The notes beneath the pieces were generated by a model. The model did not search any database. It had not been told where the DNA came from and saw nothing but the letters and a program-made list of their open reading frames with translations. DNA of 64,000 nucleotides from Oscillospiraceae bacterium (GTDB taxonomy: Bacteria > Bacillota > Clostridia > Oscillospirales > Ruminococcaceae). The stretch spans positions 682,001-746,000 of the forward strand of contig BQOK01000001.1 in NCBI GenBank assembly GCA_022835495.1. Direction: 5' to 3'. Below, piece after piece: positions 40,710 to 49,265 of the stretch (position 1 is its first letter; each line of letters begins with the position of its first letter). Made by a program: the position numbers and the translations under genes.

Positions 40710-42515
40710 ATGAGAAAAAAGCATGAACTATTGGGCTATACCAGCATGTGGCTTGTGGCGGTGCTGGTGCTGATCGCGCTGCTGGCGCAGAGCGTGGGCG
40801 ACGCCCGGATCGTGAACTACAGCGGCATTGTGCGGGGGGCGACCCAGAAGCTGGTGAAGGAAGAACTGAACGGCCAGCGGGACGACGCGCTTATTTTGAG
40901 GCTGGACGGCATCATTGACAATTTGCAGACCGGGCGGGGGGAATACCAGCTCAACAAGAGTTACAGCGGCGCGTTTCAGACCGAGCTGGCCGAGCTGAAA
41001 AGCCTGTGGAGCGACATGAAGACCGAGATCGACCGGGTGCGGGTGGGGGAAGCCGGTGGGCAGGTGCTGTTTGAGATGAGCCAGCGGCACTTTGAACTGG
41101 CCGACCGGATGGTGATGAGCGCGGAGGAATACGCGGACACAAAACTGATCGTGTCGATTTCTTTTTACCTGGCGGTGCTGCTGTTCTCGGTGGTGATCTA
41201 CCTGACGGTGGGCCGCCGGGGCCGCGCCGCGGTGGAAAAGAGCCTTTACAGCGACCATCTGACCGGCATTTTGAACCGGGCCGGGTTTGAGGCCGCCGCG
41301 GACGAGCTGCTGCGCCGGCAGCCGGGCGGGGAATACTGCCTGCTGGAATTCGACGTGGACGACTTTAAGTTTTTGAACAGCACCTATGGCTACGAGCTGG
41401 GCAACGAGCTGCTGTGCGCGCTGGCCGGGGCGCTGAGCGCGGCGTATCACGGCGCCGAGCTGTGCGCGAGGCTGGACGCGGATGATTTTGTGGTGCTGGC
41501 AAAGCGCACCGGCCGCGAACAGAAAACGCTGCTGGAGCTGCTGGCCCAGGCCCTGCGCACGCCGCAGCTTGCTGGCGTGGGGGAATTTGTGAGCTTTACC
41601 ACGGGCGGCTACGAGGCGCCCGCCGGCGAGCGGGTGCAGACCATGATGGACAAGGTGAGCCTGGCCCACACCAGCGCCAAGGCGGCGGGCCGGGGCTGCA
41701 CGGCCTGGTACGACGCGCGGCTTTTGGAGCGCATCCAGCAGGAGAGCCAGATGAACAACCGGATGGCCCGCGCGCTGGAGGGGGGCGAATTCCGGCTGTA
41801 TCTGCAGCCCAAGTACCGGCTGGACAACCTGGAAATGTATGGCGCGGAGGCGCTGGTGCGATGGGATTATCCGGGCCGGGGCCTGGTGTATCCGGACGAA
41901 TTTATCCCCCTGTTCGAGGGCAGCGGTTCGATTGTGAAGCTGGATTTTTACATGCTGGAACAGGCCTGCATTTACCTGCGCCAGCACATTGACAGCGGCG
42001 GCGCGGATTTTGTGGTCTCGGTGAATTTTTCCAGGGTGACCCTTTACACGCAGGGCTTTTTTGCCGCGGTGCTGGACATTGTGGACAAATACCGCCTGCC
42101 CCACCGGTGCGTGGAGCTGGAGGTGACCGAGAGCGCGTTCAACGGCATTGTGGAGCCGGTGGTGGACAAGCTGACCGCCTTGCAGCAAAAGGGGTTCAGC
42201 GTGTCGATGGACGACTTCGGCGCGGGGTATTCCAGCCTGAACCTGCTGGATAAGCTGCCCATCCAGGTACTGAAGCTGGACAAGGAGTTTTTGAGGGAAA
42301 ACAGCCGGGAGGAGCGGGTGAAGCACGTGATCGCCCATGTGGTGGAGCTGGCCCACGATTTGGGAATCGCGGTGGTGTGCGAGGGCGTGGAGACCCGGGA
42401 ACAGATGGAGTTTTTGCGCGCCGCGGGCTGCGACCGGGCCCAGGGGTATTATTTTTCACGCCCCGTGCCCAGCGAAGCGCTGCAGGTGCCCAAAAAGCAG
42501 GCGGAGAAGGTGTGA
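40710..42515 (+). CDS. Cyclic di-GMP phosphodiesterase with degenerate GGDEF (GGDEF-EAL)
   Basis: A 601-residue membrane protein: helix (about 8-25), extracellular sensor of about 115 residues, helix (about 145-165), GGDEF-like domain and EAL domain. The GGDEF site reads DADDF (residues 256-260), so cyclase activity is unlikely. The EAL domain is intact: EALVRW (Glu380), EVTESAF, DDFGAGYSSL, KLDKEFL and EGVET. It should hydrolyse cyclic di-GMP to pGpG, opposing the enzyme at 2744. The dead GGDEF domain may bind GTP as a regulatory module. ATG 40710 follows GGAG. Confidence 0.93.
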   Translation: MRKKHELLGYTSMWLVAVLVLIALLAQSVGDARIVNYSGIVRGATQKLVKEELNGQRDDALILRLDGIIDNLQTGRGEYQLNKSYSGAFQTELAELKSLWSDMKTEIDRVRVGEAGGQVLFEMSQRHFELADRMVMSAEEYADTKLIVSISFYLAVLLFSVVIYLTVGRRGRAAVEKSLYSDHLTGILNRAGFEAAADELLRRQPGGEYCLLEFDVDDFKFLNSTYGYELGNELLCALAGALSAAYHGAELCARLDADDFVVLAKRTGREQKTLLELLAQALRTPQLAGVGEFVSFTTGGYEAPAGERVQTMMDKVSLAHTSAKAAGRGCTAWYDARLLERIQQESQMNNRMARALEGGEFRLYLQPKYRLDNLEMYGAEALVRWDYPGRGLVYPDEFIPLFEGSGSIVKLDFYMLEQACIYLRQHIDSGGADFVVSVNFSRVTLYTQGFFAAVLDIVDKYRLPHRCVELEVTESAFNGIVEPVVDKLTALQQKGFSVSMDDFGAGYSSLNLLDKLPIQVLKLDKEFLRENSREERVKHVIAHVVELAHDLGIAVVCEGVETREQMEFLRAAGCDRAQGYYFSRPVPSEALQVPKKQAEKV

Positions 42516-42534
42516 CAGCAAAATGCAAAGAGAG

Positions 42535-42560
42535 GGCCGCCCGAAAGGGCGGCCTTTTTG
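42535..42560. terminator. Bidirectional terminator
   Basis: GGCCGCCC (42535-42542), GAAA loop, GGGCGGCC (42547-42554), then TTTTT; outer AAATGCAAA/TTTGCATTT arms extend it. It separates the convergent EAL and exported-protein genes. Confidence 0.85.
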
Positions 42561-42564
42561 CATT

Positions 42565-43152
42565 TCAGGCGGGGGCGTAGAGGATGGTGAGGGCGCGCGG
42601 GCGGGCGGCATAGGAAAATTGGTAATCGCCCCGGGCAAGGCCCGGGCCGGGGCGCAGGGCCAGCAGCTCGCGGGAGGCGGCGTCGAACAGAAGGGCCGCG
42701 CCCGGGCCGCTTTTGGGCAGCAGGGCCGCCATGGCGGCGGCGCAGGCCGGGCAGAAACGGGGGCTTTGCCCGGCGTTTGCCGGGGCGGCCGGGGAAAAAT
42801 GCCAGCGGGCGGAGCCCGCGTTATAATCGACCACGCAATCGGCCAGATCCCCCGTTTCGGCGCTGCCCGCCGTGTGGAACATGGAATAGCTGTAATGGCG
42901 GCCGGGCGGCAGGTCCGGGCCGTAAATGTCCAGCGAGCAGACCTGGCCGGAACAGGGCAGCACCAAGTAAAACCGGCCCGGCGTTTCGGCCGCGGGCCGC
43001 CCCAGCAGGCAATCGCCGGTGTGGACGGCGACCGGCCGCGAGGGCCAGGGGAGAAAGGCAAACAGGCAAACTGCGCCGAGAGCGGCGCTTAACAGGCAGA
43101 AACACAAGAAAAACACCCGGCATTTTGAGGAAGTACGTATTTTCGCTTTCAT
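42565..43152 (-). CDS. Exported or membrane-anchored protein, unknown
   Basis: A 195-residue protein with an N-terminal membrane helix or signal (about 12-34) and an exterior part with paired cysteines (CSGQVC, CPAC, and CVVDY). No catalytic motif is recognised. ATG 43152 follows AAGGGAAC. It is divergent from a small XRE regulator, and a promoter with an inverted repeat lies between them, so it is likely the regulator's target. Confidence 0.7.
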   Translation of the reverse strand: MKAKIRTSSKCRVFFLCFCLLSAALGAVCLFAFLPWPSRPVAVHTGDCLLGRPAAETPGRFYLVLPCSGQVCSLDIYGPDLPPGRHYSYSMFHTAGSAETGDLADCVVDYNAGSARWHFSPAAPANAGQSPRFCPACAAAMAALLPKSGPGAALLFDAASRELLALRPGPGLARGDYQFSYAARPRALTILYAPA

Positions 43153-43200
43153 GGTGAGTTCCCTTTCCGAAAATCAAATATAAGAATAAGTTTCTGAATT

Positions 43201-43259
43201 GAGTACAATGACTATTATAGAGTACTCGGTTTGGAAACGTCAATCGCCTAAAATATATA
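43201..43259. promoter_or_regulatory. Divergent promoters with GAGTAC operator
   Basis: Minus strand: TTGACG (43238-43243), 18 bp, TATAAT (43214-43219) for the exported protein. Plus strand: TTGGAA (43231-43236), 17 bp, TATATA (43254-43259) for the XRE gene. GAGTAC (43201-43206) and GTACTC (43222-43227) form an inverted repeat around the minus-strand -10 box. Confidence 0.7.
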
Positions 43260-43293
43260 CAAAATGAAAACTTTGGGCGAAAGAAGGGAAATA

Positions 43294-43656
43294 ATGTTTG
43301 ATTTCGGACTGCGCTTACGGGAATTGAGAAATCAGCGCGGATATTCTCAGGAAGCGCTGGGAAAGAAGATAAACAAAAGCAAATCCGTGGTGAGCAGTTA
43401 CGAAAACAATCTGAAAACGCCGCCCCTGGACGTGCTTTTGTCTTTCGCGGCGATCTTTAACGTGTCGCTTGATTATCTGGTGGGGATCGAGAAAAGCGAG
43501 ATGGTTTCCATTGAAGCGCTCGGCCCAAAGCAGCGGGAGCTGATCCGCTCGATTGTGACGGAGCTGAAGCACAAATCGACCCCCGCCCGGGGCGGGCTTT
43601 CGCCCCGGCAGAGCGAGATCCTGAGCGGGCTGATGCAGGAATTTGCCAAAAAGTAA
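43294..43656 (+). CDS. XRE family transcriptional regulator
   Basis: A 120-residue protein with an N-terminal helix-turn-helix (YSQEALGKKINKSKSVVSSYEN, about residues 5-62) and a helical C-terminus. ATG 43294 follows AGAAGGG. The family includes SinR-like and phage-type repressors. It is divergent from the 42565-43152 gene and probably represses it and itself through the GAGTAC repeat. Its AT-richer 5' region differs from the surroundings. Confidence 0.88.
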   Translation: MFDFGLRLRELRNQRGYSQEALGKKINKSKSVVSSYENNLKTPPLDVLLSFAAIFNVSLDYLVGIEKSEMVSIEALGPKQRELIRSIVTELKHKSTPARGGLSPRQSEILSGLMQEFAKK

Positions 43657-43688
43657 CGCCCCATCGCCTGAAAAACACATTGCGCAGA

Positions 43689-43737
43689 AAAACGGCGCTT
43701 TCCCGAGGCCATGCAGGCCGGGAAAGCGCCGTTTTGT
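43689..43737. terminator. Bidirectional terminator
   Basis: A perfect 16-bp stem (43689-43704 with 43720-43735) with an inner GGCC hairpin in the loop lies between the convergent XRE and adenine deaminase genes. Confidence 0.85.
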
Positions 43738-43771
43738 GATGAAGAAAGTTTGGCGGAGCCGCCGCGCCGGG

Positions 43772-45478
43772 TTATTGCGGCGGCTGCAGCAACTGGAACC
43801 GCTCCACATCGAACAGGCCCCGGTCGGTAAGCCGCAGCGAGGGGATCACCGGCAGCGCTATAAAGGACAGGGTGATGAAGGGGTCCACCTGGGGCGGGAT
43901 GCCCATGGAGCGGGCTTTGGCCAGGATCGCCGCGGTCTGCTGCTGCACTTCGCGCCAGGGCGCGGGGGAGAGCAACCCCGCCACGGGCAGCGGCACGGCG
44001 CCCAGAAGCCTGCCGCCGCCGGCCAGCGCGTAGCCGCCGCCGGTCTGCCGCAGATGCTCAACAGCCAGCAGGATGTCGCGGTCGTTGTCGCCGGCGGCGA
44101 TGATGTTGTGGCTGTCGTGCGCAACGGTGGTGGCCACGGCGCCGCCCCGGATGCCGTAGCCCTTGAGGGGGCAAACGGCCACGTTGCCGTTCCTGCCGTG
44201 CCGCTCGATGACGCAGAGCTTGCTGTACACGGCATCGGGAACAAACCAGCCGCCCCGGCTGGGCACCGGCTCGCAGATGTGTTTGGTTTCGATCTGGCCG
44301 GGCACCAGCCCGATGCAGTGCAGGGGCCCGGGGGCGGGCAGGGCCAGCCGCGCGGGGGAGAGGGGGGCGAACCGGACGGTATGCAGCAATTCCTTGGGCA
44401 CCGGGGCCGCCGTGCGGCCGGCAAAGCACTCGCCGGCCGGAACACCGGCTTTGTATACCTCGCGGATGTGCACATCGGCCAGGTCGTCCAGCAGGACCAG
44501 GTCGGCCAGGCGGCCGGGGGCCACAGCCCCCAGCTCGGCGCCCAGGCCGTACAGGCAGGCCGCGTTCCAGCTGGCCATGCACAGCGCTTCTTCGGGGGGC
44601 ATGCCCAGCCCGATGGCAAGGCGCACGTTCCAGCGAATGCTGCCCTCGCGGGCGATGTCGTCGAGGTGCTTGTCGTCGGTGCAGAAGGCGCAGCGCCCGG
44701 TGGGCAGGCCGCTTTGCAGCAGGCCGGTGACCAGGGCGGGCAGGTTGTGGGCGGCGCTGCCCTCGCGGATGAGAAGGGCGAGCCCGGCCTCGAGCTTTTC
44801 ACGCGCCTCGGCAAAGCCGGTGCACTCGTGCTCGGTGGAAATGCCCGCCGCGGCGTAGGCCTGAAGGGCGGCCCCACTGAGCTGGGGCGCGTGGCCGTCG
44901 GCCATTTTGCCCGCGGCGCGGGCGGCGGCCAGCTTTTCAAGAATGGCGCTTTCGCCCGCCACCACCGCGGGGTAGCACATCACCTCGCCCAGGCCCAGCA
45001 CCCGGGGATGGCCCAGGAAGGGGGCCATGTCGGCCGCGGTAAAGGCCGCGCCGCTCGTTTCGAAGGGGGTGGCGGGCACGCTGGAGGGGAGCATGACGTA
45101 CACGTTCAGGGGCAGGTCCCCGGTGGCGCGCAGCAGCCAGGACACGCCCGCCGCGCCGCACACGTTCACGATCTCGTGAGGGTCGGCCACAAGGGTGGTG
45201 GTGCCCCAGGGCAGCACGGCCTTGGCAAGCTCGAAGGGGGTGGCCATGCTGGACTCGATGTGCAGGTGTGCGTCCACAAAGCCGGGGCACACATACAGGC
45301 CGGTACAGTCCCGCTCGGCGGGGCCGCTGTAATGCCCCACGCCCGCAATGCGGCCGTGGGCGAGGGCGACGTCGGCCGGGATAAAGCGCCGGGTGAACAC
45401 GTTCAGCACCTGCGCGTTTTTTAAAACAAGGTCCGCCGCCGCCCGGCCGGCCGCCACGTCCAACAAATATCCGTCCAT
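43772..45478 (-). CDS. ade: Adenine deaminase
   Basis: A 568-residue amidohydrolase-superfamily enzyme converting adenine to hypoxanthine plus ammonia. The first metal site PGFVDAHLHIESS, the GTTTLVADPHEIVNVCG segment, CTDDKH and the C-terminal AHDSHNIIAAGDND are the classic signatures of the bacterial Ade family, distinct from adenosine deaminase. ATG 45478 follows GGGGAG. It acts in purine salvage in the cytoplasm. The gene appears to be alone between a terminator downstream and its own promoter upstream. Confidence 0.96.
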   Translation of the reverse strand: MDGYLLDVAAGRAAADLVLKNAQVLNVFTRRFIPADVALAHGRIAGVGHYSGPAERDCTGLYVCPGFVDAHLHIESSMATPFELAKAVLPWGTTTLVADPHEIVNVCGAAGVSWLLRATGDLPLNVYVMLPSSVPATPFETSGAAFTAADMAPFLGHPRVLGLGEVMCYPAVVAGESAILEKLAAARAAGKMADGHAPQLSGAALQAYAAAGISTEHECTGFAEAREKLEAGLALLIREGSAAHNLPALVTGLLQSGLPTGRCAFCTDDKHLDDIAREGSIRWNVRLAIGLGMPPEEALCMASWNAACLYGLGAELGAVAPGRLADLVLLDDLADVHIREVYKAGVPAGECFAGRTAAPVPKELLHTVRFAPLSPARLALPAPGPLHCIGLVPGQIETKHICEPVPSRGGWFVPDAVYSKLCVIERHGRNGNVAVCPLKGYGIRGGAVATTVAHDSHNIIAAGDNDRDILLAVEHLRQTGGGYALAGGGRLLGAVPLPVAGLLSPAPWREVQQQTAAILAKARSMGIPPQVDPFITLSFIALPVIPSLRLTDRGLFDVERFQLLQPPQ

Positions 45479-45509
45479 TTTGCTCCCCGCTTTCTTTTGC
45501 GTTTTTTTC

Positions 45510-45515
45510 ATTATA
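45510..45515 (-). promoter_or_regulatory. -10 box of the adenine deaminase gene
   Basis: TATAAT on the minus strand, about 32 bp before the start codon; no clear -35 box. I saw no purine riboswitch-like fold in the short leader. Confidence 0.5.
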
Positions 45516-45671
45516 ATCCCCCGCGGCCTTTGGCGGAGCGATTGACGAAAATTTGATTTTTACCGGCGGAAGGGAAGGCCAGGCCGGCGCAGGCCCCGGC
45601 GGGGGCGGGCTTTGCGGAACAAGGCGGCCGCGGCGCGGGAAAACCGCCGCCGCGGGGGTTTTGGACCCGGA

Positions 45672-45711
45672 AAAAGAGGCCGCCAGACCCCGGAAAGGGT
45701 TTGGCGGCCTG
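45672..45711 (-). terminator. Terminator of the peptidase/SpoIID operon
   Basis: Arms 45677-45690 and 45697-45710 (two G-T pairs) with a CTTTTTCC tail on the minus strand. Confidence 0.65.
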
Positions 45712-45756
45712 TGGCTTTTTTGCTTTGCGGCCGGGCTTTCGGCGCGGGAAAGAGGG

Positions 45757-46443
45757 TCAGTCGATGACTGTTTTGGTGCGGCCGATGCCCACCACGGCGG
45801 CGGTGATCTTTTTCCAGGTATTGCAGCCGCAGATGCCGTCGGCCGTGAGGCCGACCCGGCGCTGGTAGGCGCGCAGGGCGCTTTCGGTGTTGGCGCCGAA
45901 CTTGCCGTCCAGGGTTTTGGTGCTGTAGCCCAGGGCGTTCAGGGCGTCCTGCAGGATCAGCACGTAGGTGTTCACGCAGCCGCGGCGCACGGTGGGGTAG
46001 CCGGCGGTGGTGCCGCTGCAGGCGGGCTTGCCATAGCGGCGGTCGAAGTGCACCCAGGTGGGGGTCATGCTCTGGGGCTCCACATAGCCCCAGGCGCCGG
46101 TGGCCTTGGCCGCGTTCCAGATGGCGTTGCGGGCCGCAGAGCCCTGGCCCTGGCCCACATCGAAGGAAACGCCCGCGTAGTGCTGGCTGCGGGTGCCGTG
46201 GCCGCCCTCCCAGATGCGCTTGAAGGCGTAGCCCACATGGATGCCGCTGCCGTAGCGCCGCCGGGTGAGGTTCCAGGCCTCCATGGCGGCGGTGGTGGTC
46301 CACAGGGTGGGGCTGGCGCTGCTGCCCCGGAACTCTTTCACACGCAGGGTGCTGCCATAACTGTAGGGCATGGGGTCGTTCTCGGTGCGGTTATAAACCA
46401 TCATTTTGTTTGTGTACGCATCGTACACGAAAATCTTCGCCAT
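45757..46443 (-). CDS. M15-like peptidase with peptidoglycan-binding domain
   Basis: A 228-residue protein without a signal peptide. The N-terminal 145 residues show the zinc-peptidase pattern of family M15 (SQHYAGVSFDVG and PTWVHFD, giving His, Asp and His ligands). The C-terminal 75 residues are a PG_binding_1 domain (LGYSTKTLDGKFGANTESAL). M15 enzymes cut D-Ala-containing peptides of peptidoglycan. ATG 46443 follows GAGAGGAG. It is cotranscribed with the larger SpoIID-like gene 20 bp upstream. Lack of a signal peptide suggests action inside the cell, for example in a forespore or mother cell, or release by lysis. Confidence 0.75.
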   Translation of the reverse strand: MAKIFVYDAYTNKMMVYNRTENDPMPYSYGSTLRVKEFRGSSASPTLWTTTAAMEAWNLTRRRYGSGIHVGYAFKRIWEGGHGTRSQHYAGVSFDVGQGQGSAARNAIWNAAKATGAWGYVEPQSMTPTWVHFDRRYGKPACSGTTAGYPTVRRGCVNTYVLILQDALNALGYSTKTLDGKFGANTESALRAYQRRVGLTADGICGCNTWKKITAAVVGIGRTKTVID

Positions 46444-46463
46444 ACTAGCTTCTCTCCTCTCAA

Positions 46464-49115
46464 TTATTGGGTGATGATGCTGAACGCTTCCGGAAGGGGG
46501 TTGTCGAGCAGGGCCCAGATGCTGTCCCACGTGTCTTTATCCACGATGCCGGTGACGGGAAGGCCCAGGCCCTCCTGGAAGAGTTTGACCGCCTGCTCGG
46601 TGGAGGCGCCGAACACGCCGTCCACGGGCACGAAGTCGGCCACACAGTACAGCACCGCGATGGCGTTCATGGCCTGCTGCAGCTGCATGACCGCGCCGCC
46701 CGCGGAGCCCAGGGCCATCACGTAGCCGGGGTACTCCTCGGTGCCGGCCTGGGCGGAGGTTTCGCTGCCGCCCGCCGCCAGGCTGATGAAGGTGGAGGTG
46801 AGCGCGTTCCAGGTGAACTCGTCGGCCACGCCGGTCACGGGGAGGTTAAACTCCCGCTGGTAACTCTCCAGCGAGGCCTTGGTGAGCGGGCCGAACACGC
46901 CGTCGACCCCGCCGGGGTCCTGGACGGTGTCGTAGAAATAGCCGATGTATTGCAGCAGATACTGCACGTAGGCCACGTCGGTGCTTTGGTCGCCCTGCTG
47001 CACGTCCTTGCCGGGCCAGGGCAGCAGGTTGTAGGCAAGAAGAAGGCCGTCCTGGCTGCGGAGCTTCTGGCTCTGCTCGTACAGGGCCGCCCAGGTGGCC
47101 GGGCCGATCACGCCGTCGGCCGTGAGGCCGAACAGCTGCTGGAACGCCCGCACCGCGGCGGTGGTGGCGGGGCCGTACTCGCCGTCGATGTTGATGCGGG
47201 GAATGGAGGAGTAGTAGGCCGAGGCGAGCACCAGGTAATACTGGGCCTCGCGCACCGCGCGGCCGGTGCTGCCCTGCCGCAGCGGGCTGCCGGGGTAGAC
47301 CCCCGGGCGCTGGTTCGGGGCAAGCAGCTGGTTGGTCACGTCGCCGTAGATCTCGTACATCTTCTGCCAGGTGGCGGGGCCCACCACGCCGTCGGCCGTG
47401 AGGCCGAACTCCCGCTGGAAGGCGCGGACCGCGGCCTCGGTGCCGCTGCCGAATACGCCGTCCACCGTGGGGGCGGTGATGGAGGAGTAGTTGGAGGCGA
47501 TGATGCGCAGCCAGAACTGCACCTTGCGCACACTGTCGCCCCGGCTGCCGCTGCGCAGCGGGCTGCCCGGGTAGCCGTTGGTGGACTGGTTGATGTCGCT
47601 TTCCAGGCTTTGGTACTGGGCGTAAATGGCGTCCCAGGTGAGGCGGCCCACCACGCCGTCTTCCATGAGGCCGTACTTTCGCTGGAAGGCGCGGACCGCG
47701 GCCTCGGTGCCGCTGCCGAAGGTGCCGTCGACCGAGAGGTCGGGCAGGTCGGGATTGAACTCCGAGAGCTGCTGAAGCCAGAACTGAAGCTGCTGCACGC
47801 TGTTGCCGGTGGAGCCCCGGCGCAGGGGGCTGCCGGGATAGCCCGAGCCGGTGATGGAATCCTGGCTGCCGTCCGGCTTGATGCCCTCGCTGGTGAGCTG
47901 GGCAAGCTTTGTGACGCTGATGTAGATGTAGCTGATCTTATACCAGGTGGAGCGGCCCACCACGCCGTCCTGAGAAAGGCTGAACTGCTTTTGGAAGGCT
48001 TTGACCGCCTTTTCCGTGGCCTCGCCGAACACGCCGTCTGTGCCGGGGTTGCCGAAGAACGGGTAGTTTTTGGCGATGCGGGTGAGCTGGCGCTGGATGA
48101 TGCGCACGTACTTGCCGGTGGAACCCCTGCGCAGCGGGGTGCCCGGATAGCTTTGGGGCACGGCCTGGATGTTGTTGGTGCGCACGATCTCGATGTTGTT
48201 GCCGTAGTAGTAGCGCAGGATCTGCAGGGCATTCATGCCCGCGTTGGCCCGGTCCACCGTGCCCCACTGCTTCATGCCCTTGCAGGTCACGGTCTTGCCG
48301 TCGCAATACTCGGTGTAATAGGGGTCGATGGTGCCCACCCGGCGCACGTAAGTATTGAAGATATCGTCGGTAATGCGCTCCATCACCTCGAACACGTTGC
48401 GCTTGTGCACATAGTACTGGTCGAAGCTGGTGGAATTGGTGATGTCGAAGTTGTAGCCGCGGCTGGGGTACCACTCGGTGAAGATGCGGTTGAGGGCCAG
48501 GCTGATCTGGGCGTGGATGTTGGCCCGCAGCGCCTGCTCGGGCCAGGTGGGATACACCTCGCTGGAGGCGACATTTGCGATGTAGTGGCGGAAGGACACG
48601 GTGACGTTCTGGGCGCTGGAGGTGGGCCTGCCCAGGTGCACCGTGACGTTGGTGGGGATGATGGGGACCTCCAGCACCTGGGGCACGGGGCAGCGCTGCA
48701 CCGGCGCCTGGCTGGAAGGGCCCTCGGGCCGGTAGAGCGAGTGGGGAGGGACATCGAAGGTTTCGGGCAGGGGATTGGGCGCGCCCAGCCGCTGCATGGG
48801 CAGCATTTCCAGCTCGACCAGGGCGACCTCGCAGGCGAAGGCCTGGATGCCCTCGAGGTTTACGGTCTGGTAGCCCTCTTTTTCGGCGGTGAGGTTCCAC
48901 ACGCTGTAGGGGCGCTGGGTGTTGTTTTCGTCCAGGGAGAGGTCTTCGTCCGGTGTGGGCAGGCAGACGTCCTCGGCCATGCCCTCGTCGTCGGTGTAAA
49001 AGGTGTAGGGCCTGGGGGCAACGGCGTCGGCGTTCGTGAGGGTCACGAACACGCCGGGCACCGGCGCGCTCTGGCGCGCGGAGAAACTCTGCACCCGCAG
49101 TGTTCCAGTCATCAT
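46464..49115 (-). CDS. SpoIID-like protein with six peptidoglycan-binding repeats
   Basis: An 883-residue protein without a clear signal peptide. The first 130 residues are beta-rich (a carboxypeptidase-regulatory-like domain, VQSFSARQSAPVPGVFVTL). Residues about 165-325 match the SpoIID/LytB domain (RHYIANVASSEVYPTWPEQA and the C-terminal MKQWGTVDRANAGMNALQI). Six PG_binding_1 repeats of about 85-100 residues follow, four of them starting YPGxPLRxGS. SpoIID of Bacillus is a lytic transglycosylase in engulfment; this architecture is different. ATG 49115 follows AGGAG. It is cotranscribed with the M15-like gene. Confidence 0.82.
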   Translation of the reverse strand: MMTGTLRVQSFSARQSAPVPGVFVTLTNADAVAPRPYTFYTDDEGMAEDVCLPTPDEDLSLDENNTQRPYSVWNLTAEKEGYQTVNLEGIQAFACEVALVELEMLPMQRLGAPNPLPETFDVPPHSLYRPEGPSSQAPVQRCPVPQVLEVPIIPTNVTVHLGRPTSSAQNVTVSFRHYIANVASSEVYPTWPEQALRANIHAQISLALNRIFTEWYPSRGYNFDITNSTSFDQYYVHKRNVFEVMERITDDIFNTYVRRVGTIDPYYTEYCDGKTVTCKGMKQWGTVDRANAGMNALQILRYYYGNNIEIVRTNNIQAVPQSYPGTPLRRGSTGKYVRIIQRQLTRIAKNYPFFGNPGTDGVFGEATEKAVKAFQKQFSLSQDGVVGRSTWYKISYIYISVTKLAQLTSEGIKPDGSQDSITGSGYPGSPLRRGSTGNSVQQLQFWLQQLSEFNPDLPDLSVDGTFGSGTEAAVRAFQRKYGLMEDGVVGRLTWDAIYAQYQSLESDINQSTNGYPGSPLRSGSRGDSVRKVQFWLRIIASNYSSITAPTVDGVFGSGTEAAVRAFQREFGLTADGVVGPATWQKMYEIYGDVTNQLLAPNQRPGVYPGSPLRQGSTGRAVREAQYYLVLASAYYSSIPRINIDGEYGPATTAAVRAFQQLFGLTADGVIGPATWAALYEQSQKLRSQDGLLLAYNLLPWPGKDVQQGDQSTDVAYVQYLLQYIGYFYDTVQDPGGVDGVFGPLTKASLESYQREFNLPVTGVADEFTWNALTSTFISLAAGGSETSAQAGTEEYPGYVMALGSAGGAVMQLQQAMNAIAVLYCVADFVPVDGVFGASTEQAVKLFQEGLGLPVTGIVDKDTWDSIWALLDNPLPEAFSIITQ
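46510..48170 (-). repeat. Six tandem peptidoglycan-binding coding repeats
   Basis: Six PG_binding_1 units repeat at a spacing of roughly 250-300 bp inside the SpoIID-like gene. DGVFG and AVRAFQ-type blocks recur and are highly similar at DNA level in units 2-4, so recombination and copy-number change are possible. Confidence 0.85.
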
Positions 49116-49196
49116 TGGGCAAAACTCCTTTGCTTCAGATATGGGTAGAAAGGTGTGCTGCCCCACCTTATTCTGCGGCGTGCAAAGCTGTGCCCC

Positions 49197-49225
49197 TTGG
49201 CTTTTGGGGCAAATTGTACTATACT
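49197..49225 (+). promoter_or_regulatory. Promoter of the aldose-epimerase-like gene
   Basis: TTGGCT (49197-49202), 17 bp, TATACT (49220-49225). Confidence 0.65.
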
Positions 49226-49265
49226 GAAAATAACGATTTTTTTGTGCGGGAAAGGGGATACTTTT

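Noticed and set aside
45479-45756. A gene in the interval between adenine deaminase and the peptidase gene
   Set aside because: It holds only a terminator and promoter signals; open frames there lack starts, ribosome binding sites and protein-like composition.
46510-48170. Regular repeats resembling a CRISPR or satellite array
   Set aside because: The period of 250-300 bp, open reading frame and PG_binding_1 sequence show protein-coding domain repeats. No short repeat-spacer pattern exists anywhere in the window.
46467-49148. An 893-codon plus-strand open frame antisense to the SpoIID-like gene
   Set aside because: Its repeats merely mirror the peptidoglycan-binding repeats of the minus strand; composition is Gly/Val/His-rich and unlike a protein.
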